Positions 9,109-15,882 of a stretch of 64,000 nt of DNA are shown piece after piece. The notes under the pieces are model-generated. The model saw only the letters and a list, made by a program, of their open reading frames with translations, was not told where the DNA came from and ran no database searches. Location: positions 65,042 through 129,041 of the forward strand of contig CAZTFU010000002.1 of the NCBI GenBank assembly GCA_964612925.1. The letters are read 5' to 3'. The DNA is from Phil1 sp964612925. GTDB lineage: Bacteria; Bacillota; Clostridia; Christensenellales; CAG-138. The first letter of the stretch is position 1. Every line of letters begins with the position of its first letter. A program made the position numbers and the translations under genes.

Positions 9109-11724
9109 TTATTCGTTTTTATCTTCCGAAATACGTCCCTGTGCAAGCTTAACTGATGATCTGTTTACGAGCGCATTTTTCTCCATAAGTTCACGCATGG
9201 CGGCCATTGCGGCATCCACCTGCTTTTTGAATTCGTTTGCGCTCAACCGCGCCGCGCCGTTTCCTGCAATTATAACTTGTTCCATCCTGTCGGATGTTGC
9301 GACCTCAACGCGATAGTTTTGGCTCAGTTCGTGGGATGTTTTTTCGATATATGTATCCGCGGTTTCGGCCTCCTTGGTATAGACAACGGTAATATTATTT
9401 ATCTTTTCAATGCTTCCAACATGCCCTTTTATTCGATATGCATCGAAAACCAAAATGATTTCACATTTTCTTACTCCCTTGTAATTGCACATAAGGTTTA
9501 TCAGCCTGCTGCGCGCAAGTTCCATGTTGTCCTTGGCGATTTCCGCAAGTTCATCCCATGCAAAAATAATGTTGTAACCGTCAACCAGCAAATAGTCCGC
9601 ACCCGCGGGGAAGGGGGATATGGCTGTATCCGCTTGAACGGTTTTTGTATTGGTGCGTCTGAATGCCGCAAGCGGGTCACTCTTGATGGGCCCGTATGTG
9701 CGCTCATATATTCTTATAAGCTCCGCTTCATCTTCTCTTGAAAGCGGCTTATATGCGGATACATTCGATGAAGGAACGGTTTTCGGCTTCAATGTCCTTT
9801 CAAGGTGCATGTGCTCAAAAACCTCATTCCACTTTACGGTATGCCCCGCACCATGTACGCAAAAGACGGAATCGGCAGGATTGAGTGTGTCGGCTTCGGC
9901 ATTGTAGCATAGCTGAGCCACTACCTCATCGGTATTATGACATTCGCGGTATTCGCTGCCGATTATGCCAAGTCTGCCCATGCCATGGGTATACAGCGCA
10001 AGCTGAGATGAATAACCCTGCATTTTTACGGCGGGAGCAAATCCGCGTATAGTGGCGGTGGAGCCATCCTGTTCGGGAGCCGAAAATTCGGCACAAAGCC
10101 GTTGCATATCGCTTAATGCACGCCCTATGGATTGTTCGGGTACGCGCAATGAAAACTCATACCATGGTTCAAGCAGCACGCTTTCCGCCTGCATCAAGCC
10201 TTGTCTGACTGCGCGATAGGTTGCCTGCCTGAAATCGCCGCCTTCGGTGTGTTTCAGGTGCGCTCGTCCCGAAACAAGCGTTATTTTAACATCCGTTATG
10301 GGAGAGCCCGTAAGAACACCTATGTGTGTTTTTTCGGCCAGATGTGTAAGAATAAGCCGCTGCCAGTTTTTATCGAGCTTTTCTTCCGAACAATCTGTAC
10401 AAAGCACTATACCGCTCCCGCGCTTCAGCGGTTCAATAATGACGTGCACTTCGGCATAGTGCCTTAACGGTTCATAATGGCCCACGCCCTCAACCTTATT
10501 TGAAACGGTCTCCTTATAAAGTATACTGCCGTGGTCAAATGTGACTGCCATATTAAACCTGCTTTTCAAAAGGCTTTGCAGCACTTCCAACTGTATTTCG
10601 CCCATAACATGAACGTGTATTTCCTTTAATCGGTCATTCCATACAACGTTAAGTTCGGGCGTTTCATCTTCAATGCGTTTTAATGCGGTAAATACCTTGG
10701 CGATATCAAGCCCGTCGGCAGGTATTACGCGATATGCAAGCACGGGGGCGAGCATCGGCTTGGGAGAATTCTTTTCCACGCCAAGTCCTTCGCCCGGCCT
10801 TGCAAAAGAAAGGCCGCACAGCGCACATACATTCCCTTCAAACGCTTCTTCCACGGTTCTATACTTTGCACCCGAGTAAATGCGTATTTGATCAATCTTT
10901 TCGTTCCATTCTTTATTGCCGCTTGTGCCGCACAGTGTTGATTTGACCTTTAGTCTGCCCGAGGTTATCTTTACAAATGTCAGCCTTGTATCCTGCACAT
11001 CGGTGGCTATCTTAAAAACCTTTGCTCCGAATTCCTTCTTATGATGTTGCTGTGCAGTAAAATGAGCAAGGCTGTCCAAAAGTTCGTCTATACCGTCAAT
11101 TTTCAGTGCAGAACCGAAAAGGCAGGGGAATACGGCACGTGCTTTTACGGCCTTTATTATGTTTGTATCGCTGACAGTGCCTGAAGTAAGGTAATCCTCG
11201 AGCATTTCTTCCGTACAGGTTGCAAGCTCTTCGTACAGCTCATTTTTCGGCCTTGTGGCCGAAAAGTCGATGAAGCCCGAGGATAACGCAGAAAGCTCGG
11301 CTATCAATTCAGCCCTTGACTTTGCGGCTATATCCATCTTATTTACAAAAACAAATGTTGGAATACTTGCGCGTTTAAGCATACGAAACAGCGTTTCCGT
11401 ATGGCTTTGAACGCCGTCGGGAGCACTTATAACAAGAATTGCATAATCTATCACGTTAAGCGCGCGTTCCGCTTCGGATGAAAAGTCAACATGACCGGGA
11501 GTATCCAAAAGCACAAACTCACATTCGCCGTAATTCAGCTCGGCTTGTTTTGAAAAAATGGTTATTCCGCGTTGTTTTTCAAGCATATGCGTATCAAGAA
11601 AGGCGTTGCCGTGGTCTACTCTGCCGACCCTTCTGAGCATACCGCTCGTGTAGAGCATAGCTTCGCTAAGGGTCGTTTTCCCTGAATCCACGTGGGCCAA
11701 AATGCCTAAGGTAAGTCGTTTCAT
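9109..11724 (-). CDS. Tet(M)-like ribosomal-protection GTPase fused to a C-terminal Rae1/YacP-type NYN ribonuclease
   Basis: Numbering is from a possible TTG start at 11736; the ATG at 11724 gives 871 residues and fits Tet(M) starts better. Residues about 5-660 follow the EF-G-like Tet(M)/Tet(O) layout: G1 AHVDSGKT, an EKQRGITI switch, G3 DTPGH, G4 NKMD, then domains II-V. These proteins bind the ribosomal A-site region and use GTP hydrolysis. A linker (about 640-710) leads to an NYN domain from about 713 (DNA about 9600-9112) resembling Rae1/YacP, the ribosome-associated A-site mRNA endonuclease. The acidic residues of VDGYN, VFDAYR, ETADTY and ATSDRMEQ are present. One gene thus joins an A-site GTPase and an A-site nuclease. 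A role in ribosome surveillance or antibiotic response is inferred; tetracycline resistance is not shown. No clear Shine-Dalgarno site precedes either start. Confidence 0.85.
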   Translation of the reverse strand: MKRLTLGILAHVDSGKTTLSEAMLYTSGMLRRVGRVDHGNAFLDTHMLEKQRGITIFSKQAELNYGECEFVLLDTPGHVDFSSEAERALNVIDYAILVISAPDGVQSHTETLFRMLKRASIPTFVFVNKMDIAAKSRAELIAELSALSSGFIDFSATRPKNELYEELATCTEEMLEDYLTSGTVSDTNIIKAVKARAVFPCLFGSALKIDGIDELLDSLAHFTAQQHHKKEFGAKVFKIATDVQDTRLTFVKITSGRLKVKSTLCGTSGNKEWNEKIDQIRIYSGAKYRTVEEAFEGNVCALCGLSFARPGEGLGVEKNSPKPMLAPVLAYRVIPADGLDIAKVFTALKRIEDETPELNVVWNDRLKEIHVHVMGEIQLEVLQSLLKSRFNMAVTFDHGSILYKETVSNKVEGVGHYEPLRHYAEVHVIIEPLKRGSGIVLCTDCSEEKLDKNWQRLILTHLAEKTHIGVLTGSPITDVKITLVSGRAHLKHTEGGDFRQATYRAVRQGLMQAESVLLEPWYEFSLRVPEQSIGRALSDMQRLCAEFSAPEQDGSTATIRGFAPAVKMQGYSSQLALYTHGMGRLGIIGSEYRECHNTDEVVAQLCYNAEADTLNPADSVFCVHGAGHTVKWNEVFEHMHLERTLKPKTVPSSNVSAYKPLSREDEAELIRIYERTYGPIKSDPLAAFRRTNTKTVQADTAISPFPAGADYLLVDGYNIIFAWDELAEIAKDNMELARSRLINLMCNYKGVRKCEIILVFDAYRIKGHVGSIEKINNITVVYTKEAETADTYIEKTSHELSQNYRVEVATSDRMEQVIIAGNGAARLSANEFKKQVDAAMAAMRELMEKNALVNRSSVKLAQGRISEDKNE

Positions 11725-11753
11725 AGTGCAATCCAATCTTTTAGGATTGTAAT

Positions 11754-11783
11754 ATTATACATATCTTTGCCCCATCAATGCAA
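11754..11783 (-). promoter_or_regulatory. Promoter of the GTPase-nuclease fusion gene
   Basis: On the minus strand TTGCAT (11778-11783) and TATAAT (11754-11759) are 18 bases apart. The predicted start near 11747 leaves a leader of only about 23 bases to the ATG. A 6-bp hairpin (CAATCC 11729-11734 with GGATTG 11744-11749) occupies that leader, and no Shine-Dalgarno site is seen. This leaves no room for a long Tet(M)-type attenuator. Confidence 0.6.
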
Positions 11784-11788
11784 TACGC

Positions 11789-11818
11789 CTTGCCAACGGG
11801 CAAGCAAACAAATATAAT
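11789..11818 (+). promoter_or_regulatory. MATE promoter with palindrome over the -35 box
   Basis: TTGCCA (11790-11795), a 17-base spacer and TATAAT (11813-11818) form a strong promoter for the MATE gene. A perfect palindrome, CTTGCC-AACG-GGCAAG (11789-11804), exactly covers the -35 box and could be a repressor site. It lies back to back with the divergent promoter of the GTPase-nuclease gene. Confidence 0.65.
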
Positions 11819-11874
11819 ATGGCATTGTGAGTTGCGTTTTAGACGCACGATTTTTAGCTAAAGAAGGACGGATT

Positions 11875-13227
11875 ATGACCAACGATCTTACTGTCGGAAA
11901 AAGCGAAAGAGTGCTTTGGCGGTTTTGTTTGCCGCTTTTCGGTAGCATTATATTTCAACAGTTGTATAATATTGCGGACAGCCTTGTTGCGGGCAAGTTT
12001 ATCGGGGAAAATGCGCTTGCCGCCGTTGGCAACAGCTATGAAATAACACTCATTTTTATCGCTTTTGCTTTTGGTTGCAATATAGGCGGGTCGGTTATCA
12101 CGGCTCAGCTTTTCGGGGCAAAACGTTTTGCGGATATGAAAACGGCCGTAAGCACAACCTTTTTGGCAAGCGGTGTTTTGTGTGCTGTACTTATGGCCGT
12201 GGGTCTGCCGCTGTGCAATGAACTGCTTGCGCTTATAAATACTCCAATGGAGGTCATGGAAGATTCCGCACTGTATCTTCGAATATATATTTACGGCCTG
12301 CCGTTTGTATTTTTCTATAATGTGGCCACGGGTATATTCTCGGCACTTGGGGATTCAAAAACTCCGTTTTATTTCCTTGCCGCTTCATCGCTCAGCAATA
12401 TCGGAGCGGATATCCTTTTTGTAACCGAGTTCAATATGGGCGTTGCGGGCGTTGCGTGGGCAACGTTTATTTGCCAAGGCGTAAGTTGCGTGCTATCACT
12501 GTTGTTTGTCTTTTTGAAGCTTAAAAAGGTAGAATCCGAGCATAGTTCGCGCCTGTTCTCGGCAAAGCTGTTAAAGCAAATTGCCAAGATTGCAATACCG
12601 AGCGTTTTGCAACAGAGCTTTATTTCCGTTGGCAACATAATCATACAGGGCGTTATAAATTCATTCGGCACGGCGGTAATGGCAGGCTATTCTTCGGGAG
12701 TCAAGCTTAATAATCTCGTTGTGACCTCATTTACAACGTTGGGCAACGGTGTGTCCAATTTCACCGCACAAAACATAGGTGCGGCAAAGCCCGAACGAGT
12801 AAAGAGCGGCTATTGGGCAGGAACAAAGATGGTATGGATGCTGTCCGTTCCGCTGACATTACTGTATTTTCTTCTTGGCGATAAGCTGTCGCTACTCTTC
12901 CTTGAACAGCCCACCGAGCTTGCGCTTCAAACCTCGGTAACATATCTTCGCATTCTTTCGCCGTTCTATGCAGTGGTATCGGCAAAGCTTGTTGCGGATG
13001 GCGTACTCAGGGGCAGCGGGCGAATGAAGCAGTTTATGGCCTCAACTTTCACCGACCTTCTTCTAAGGGTTGTGCTTGCGGCGATGCTTTCTTCAACATC
13101 GCTTGGCTCAACAGGTATATGGGTTGCATGGCCAATAGGCTGGTGTACGGCAACGGTACTGTCTGTGCTGTTTTGCAAAAAGAGTATTGAGCAGGGCATG
13201 AGCAACAATGCGGAACACACGGCCTAA
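11875..13227 (+). CDS. MATE-family multidrug/cation antiporter
   Basis: The 450-residue protein has about 12 membrane helices in two MatE repeats. An early segment reads FGSIIFQQLYNIADSLVAGK, the hallmark start of MATE exporters in Firmicutes. Such proteins use Na+ or H+ gradients to expel cationic drugs or metabolites. The ATG at 11875 is preceded by AAGGA; an upstream in-frame GTG at 11827 would add 16 non-family residues. It is divergent from the Tet(M)-NYN gene and upstream of a TetR regulator with its own promoter, so drug-responsive control is plausible but unproven. A second MATE gene lies at 61575-62918. Confidence 0.88.
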   Translation: MTNDLTVGKSERVLWRFCLPLFGSIIFQQLYNIADSLVAGKFIGENALAAVGNSYEITLIFIAFAFGCNIGGSVITAQLFGAKRFADMKTAVSTTFLASGVLCAVLMAVGLPLCNELLALINTPMEVMEDSALYLRIYIYGLPFVFFYNVATGIFSALGDSKTPFYFLAASSLSNIGADILFVTEFNMGVAGVAWATFICQGVSCVLSLLFVFLKLKKVESEHSSRLFSAKLLKQIAKIAIPSVLQQSFISVGNIIIQGVINSFGTAVMAGYSSGVKLNNLVVTSFTTLGNGVSNFTAQNIGAAKPERVKSGYWAGTKMVWMLSVPLTLLYFLLGDKLSLLFLEQPTELALQTSVTYLRILSPFYAVVSAKLVADGVLRGSGRMKQFMASTFTDLLLRVVLAAMLSSTSLGSTGIWVAWPIGWCTATVLSVLFCKKSIEQGMSNNAEHTA

Positions 13228-13242
13228 CGTACCTACATTCGT

Positions 13243-13271
13243 TTGACTTGCGCAGGAATCGCGGATATAAT
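13243..13271 (+). promoter_or_regulatory. Strong promoter for the tetR-nagB unit
   Basis: TTGACT (13243-13248), a 17-base spacer and TATAAT (13266-13271) lie between the MATE gene and the TetR gene. The leader of about 50 bases includes GAAGGAG before the ATG at 13327. An imperfect repeat (TTGTTAT at 13284, ATAACGA at 13306) might bind the regulator itself, but this is weak. Confidence 0.7.
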
Positions 13272-13326
13272 AAAAAGCAACCGTTGTTATATCAATGAAA
13301 ACGAACGATAACGAAGGAGACGTATC

Positions 13327-13902
13327 ATGCCGCCAAGTTTCTTGTTCAAGCGAGAAGAAGTGGTATCTGCCGCAATAAACGTAATAAGGAAAAACGGCGC
13401 CGACGGCCTTACGGCAAGGTCGCTTGCGGCTGAACTTGGCTGTTCGGTAAAGCCGATATTCGGTCTATTCAAAAACATGGAGGAAGTTCGGTTTGAGTGT
13501 ATAAAGGCTGCCGATAAAATTTATATTGACAGCATTAACAAGGCCGCATTAACGAACGACAAACCATATAAGGCCATGGGCATGGCGTATATACGTTTTG
13601 CAAAGGAAGAAAAAGAGCTTTTTAAGCTGCTTTTTATGCGAGACCGATCGGCCGAAAAGATTAACACCGCCGAGGATGAAGAAAGGGCCGCTGAGTATGT
13701 GCGTATGATATCCTCCGCAACAGGATTAAATGAACAGGATGCTTATTTATTGCACATAGAATTGTGGGTATACGTTCACGGTGTTGCAACAATGCTTGCA
13801 ACGGATTACCTTGATTGGGACAGCCAATTTATAAGCAATTCACTCACGGATTGCTATACAGGTCTTTTACATAGGTTCAAAAGCAGAAATACGGAGCAAT
13901 AG
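13327..13902 (+). CDS. TetR/AcrR-family transcriptional regulator
   Basis: The 191-residue protein has an N-terminal TetR helix-turn-helix (about 8-55) in which GLTARSLAAELGCSVKPIF is the DNA-reading part. An all-helical ligand/dimerisation domain follows, resembling the WHG-type C-terminal domain of Clostridial TetR proteins. It is predicted to be a cytoplasmic dimeric repressor. It stands between a MATE exporter and nagB, 37 bases from nagB, and shares its promoter with nagB. Control of the MATE exporter is the simplest guess by analogy with other TetR-transporter pairs; control of nagB is also possible. Ligand unknown. Confidence 0.8.
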   Translation: MPPSFLFKREEVVSAAINVIRKNGADGLTARSLAAELGCSVKPIFGLFKNMEEVRFECIKAADKIYIDSINKAALTNDKPYKAMGMAYIRFAKEEKELFKLLFMRDRSAEKINTAEDEERAAEYVRMISSATGLNEQDAYLLHIELWVYVHGVATMLATDYLDWDSQFISNSLTDCYTGLLHRFKSRNTEQ

Positions 13903-13939
13903 AATCTTTTTATAATAACAAGCACAGGAGAAACAAAAG

Positions 13940-14659
13940 ATGAAGATCATTAAGGCAAAAAATTACGATGAATTAAGCAGTCTTGCGGCCGATATGCTGC
14001 TTGAGCAGATAGCGCATAAGCCATGCTCCGTGCTTGGCTTGGCCACGGGCAGTACACCCATAGGAACCTATAATAAGCTTGTGCAGTATTATGAAGAGGG
14101 CAAGGTATCCTTTAGCGATGTAAAAACCATAAATCTTGATGAGTATTGCGGTCTTTGCGAAAATCATGAGCAAAGCTATCGTTTTTTTATGAACGCGCAC
14201 CTATTTGACAGGATAGACATAAAGAAGGAAAACACATTCGTACCAAACGGCCTTGCGGAGGATGTTTCTTATGAATGTCGGCGCTATGATGAAATATATG
14301 ACAGTATTGGCCCTGCGGACATACAGCTTCTCGGCATAGGCGTAAACGGGCATATCGGCTTTAACGAGCCTGATTCCTGCCTTATTGCGCCAACGCATTG
14401 CGTTACCCTGACCGAAAGCACACGCATAGCCAACAGCCGCAACTTTACCTCACTTGATGAAGTTCCGCATAAGGCCATAACGCTTGGCTTAGCGGGCATA
14501 ATGAAGGCGAAAAAAGTACTTCTGCTTGCCTCGGGTAAATCAAAGCTTGATGCTATCCAAAAAACCGTTTACAGAAGAGTTGATCCTCATGTGCCTGCGA
14601 GCTTTTTGCAGCTGCATGACGATGTTACCGTGATATGCGATTTTGATATTAATGAATAG
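13940..14659 (+). CDS. nagB: Glucosamine-6-phosphate deaminase
   Basis: This 239-residue enzyme converts glucosamine-6-phosphate to fructose-6-phosphate and ammonia, feeding amino sugars into glycolysis. The family motifs are present: LGLATGSTPIGTY (32-44), LDEY (66-69, catalytic aspartate D67) and GIGVNGHIGFNEP (132-144), holding the ring-opening histidine H138 and E143. Length is normal for Bacillus-type NagB, which lacks the E. coli allosteric C-terminal extension. AGGAG precedes the ATG. NagA (the deacetylase) and a PTS transporter are not adjacent. A terminator follows at 14681. Confidence 0.93.
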   Translation: MKIIKAKNYDELSSLAADMLLEQIAHKPCSVLGLATGSTPIGTYNKLVQYYEEGKVSFSDVKTINLDEYCGLCENHEQSYRFFMNAHLFDRIDIKKENTFVPNGLAEDVSYECRRYDEIYDSIGPADIQLLGIGVNGHIGFNEPDSCLIAPTHCVTLTESTRIANSRNFTSLDEVPHKAITLGLAGIMKAKKVLLLASGKSKLDAIQKTVYRRVDPHVPASFLQLHDDVTVICDFDINE

Positions 14660-14680
14660 TTCCGTAAGAATGTCTATCAA

Positions 14681-14721
14681 ACAAGGCAAAGCAGTCAAAA
14701 TGGAAGCTTCGCCTTGTTTTT
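14681..14721 (+). terminator. Terminator after nagB
   Basis: ACAAGGC (14681-14687) pairs with GCCTTGT (14711-14717), the stem continues with AAGC/GCTT inside, and TTTTT follows. It separates nagB from the convergent deacetylase gene. Confidence 0.8.
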
Positions 14722-14773
14722 CGTCCTTGTAGAAAATCCGTTTTGTATTATTTACGTTATATACAGTAAGAAA

Positions 14774-15592
14774 TCAAGCACTCTTTTGCTTTTGAACGCC
14801 GTTGACATCTATTATGGTTTCTCCGTCAAGCAGCAGTTCGCTTACCGTTACGAACTCATAGCCAAGCTCCTGCGCCGTTTTGATCAACGTGGGCAGATAT
14901 TCTTTTATTTTGTAGCCGTTATTGTGGCAAAGTATTATGCAGCCGGGATGCAGTTTGGGAATAACGGTATCAAGTATGGTCTGCGCGCTGCGTTCCTCCT
15001 TCCAGTCTATGGTATCAATATCCCATTGTATCACCTCATAACCAAGTGAACGCATTGTAGTTATAACGGTATCGTTGTATTCACCGAACGGAGCACGGAA
15101 AAGCTTGCTCCGTTGGCCTGTCAGCTTTTCGATTGTATCATCGTAATCAACGGTTTCCTTTTTCATTTGTTCTTTGGATATGCCGTTCATGTGCGGATGC
15201 GTAGCCGAATGGTTGCCGATTTCGTGACCCGCTTCGGCTATAAGTTTAACATCATCAGGATATTTTTCAGTCCAATACCCGCAAAGAAAAAACGTTGCTT
15301 TTACGCCGTATTCTTCAAATGTATCAAGAATGAATTGAGTTTTGTCATCCTCCCATGCCGCATCAACGGTTATGGCTATTTTCATATCGCTACGTTCAAC
15401 GCTGTACACGGGCAGTTCCTTCTTTTTGCCGGCAAGCACCTCAAGCTCGTATTCCTCCGTTTGTAACATAGCTGATGTGGGTGAAACCGCGCCCTGCGAA
15501 AATGACAGGACAATTATTACCGCCGCTGTAACGGCGGCAATGATTATTGCTGCTATAATAAGCATCTTTTTTGTTATGACGAATATCTTCAT
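14774..15592 (-). CDS. Polysaccharide deacetylase (CE4), PdaB/YlxY-like
   Basis: The 272-residue protein has an N-terminal membrane anchor (about 9-31) and an extracytoplasmic NodB domain (about 70-260). CE4 enzymes remove N-acetyl groups from peptidoglycan or chitin-like sugars. Motif 1 reads TVDAAWEDD, with D77 as base instead of TFDDG, as in the sporulation-associated PdaB/YlxY branch. Zinc ligands H128 and H132 (HSATH), RAPFG (166-170) and the LCHNN histidine (H222) are visible. The ATG at 15592 is preceded by GGAGG; an upstream in-frame start lacks one. Given the many spore genes nearby, a role in spore cortex or cell-wall modification is likely but inferred. Confidence 0.85.
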   Translation of the reverse strand: MKIFVITKKMLIIAAIIIAAVTAAVIIVLSFSQGAVSPTSAMLQTEEYELEVLAGKKKELPVYSVERSDMKIAITVDAAWEDDKTQFILDTFEEYGVKATFFLCGYWTEKYPDDVKLIAEAGHEIGNHSATHPHMNGISKEQMKKETVDYDDTIEKLTGQRSKLFRAPFGEYNDTVITTMRSLGYEVIQWDIDTIDWKEERSAQTILDTVIPKLHPGCIILCHNNGYKIKEYLPTLIKTAQELGYEFVTVSELLLDGETIIDVNGVQKQKSA

Positions 15593-15652
15593 AAGCTTTC
15601 CTCCGCTAAACTGATTATGTCTATGCTTATGCACCGAAAAAGCAAAGCTTTC

Positions 15653-15681
15653 ATAATATAATAATTACAATGCATTTTGAA
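15653..15681 (-). promoter_or_regulatory. Candidate promoter of the deacetylase gene
   Basis: On the minus strand TTCAAA (15676-15681) and TATTAT (15653-15658) are 17 bases apart, about 60 bases upstream of the ATG. The stretch 15635-15882 holds only this promoter and the divergent recD2 promoter; I see nothing else in it. Confidence 0.4.
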
Positions 15682-15824
15682 ATTATAAAAGCATGGTTTT
15701 ATGGAGCACACAAAATAGCAATGCTTGTGCCAAATACAAGGCGTAAGGGTAGAGCCACAACGGATCTCATTAGACTATTTTGTCTTGGACGGCCTTGAGG
15801 TATTGCTCGATTTTCCTTACTTCA

Positions 15825-15853
15825 TTGCCATAATATTGAGCATATGGTAGAAT
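15825..15853 (+). promoter_or_regulatory. Promoter of recD2
   Basis: TTGCCA (15825-15830), a 17-base spacer and TAGAAT (15848-15853) precede the AGGGAGG ribosome binding site (15867-15873) and the TTG start at 15883. Confidence 0.6.
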
Positions 15854-15882
15854 AAACTTGGCACATAGGGAGGCTGTTTACC

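Noticed and set aside
7764..9146. A 460-codon minus-strand open frame opposite the AGCS symporter
   Set aside because: It lies fully antisense to a clear transporter gene, shows no known motif, and results from the biased codon use of that gene.
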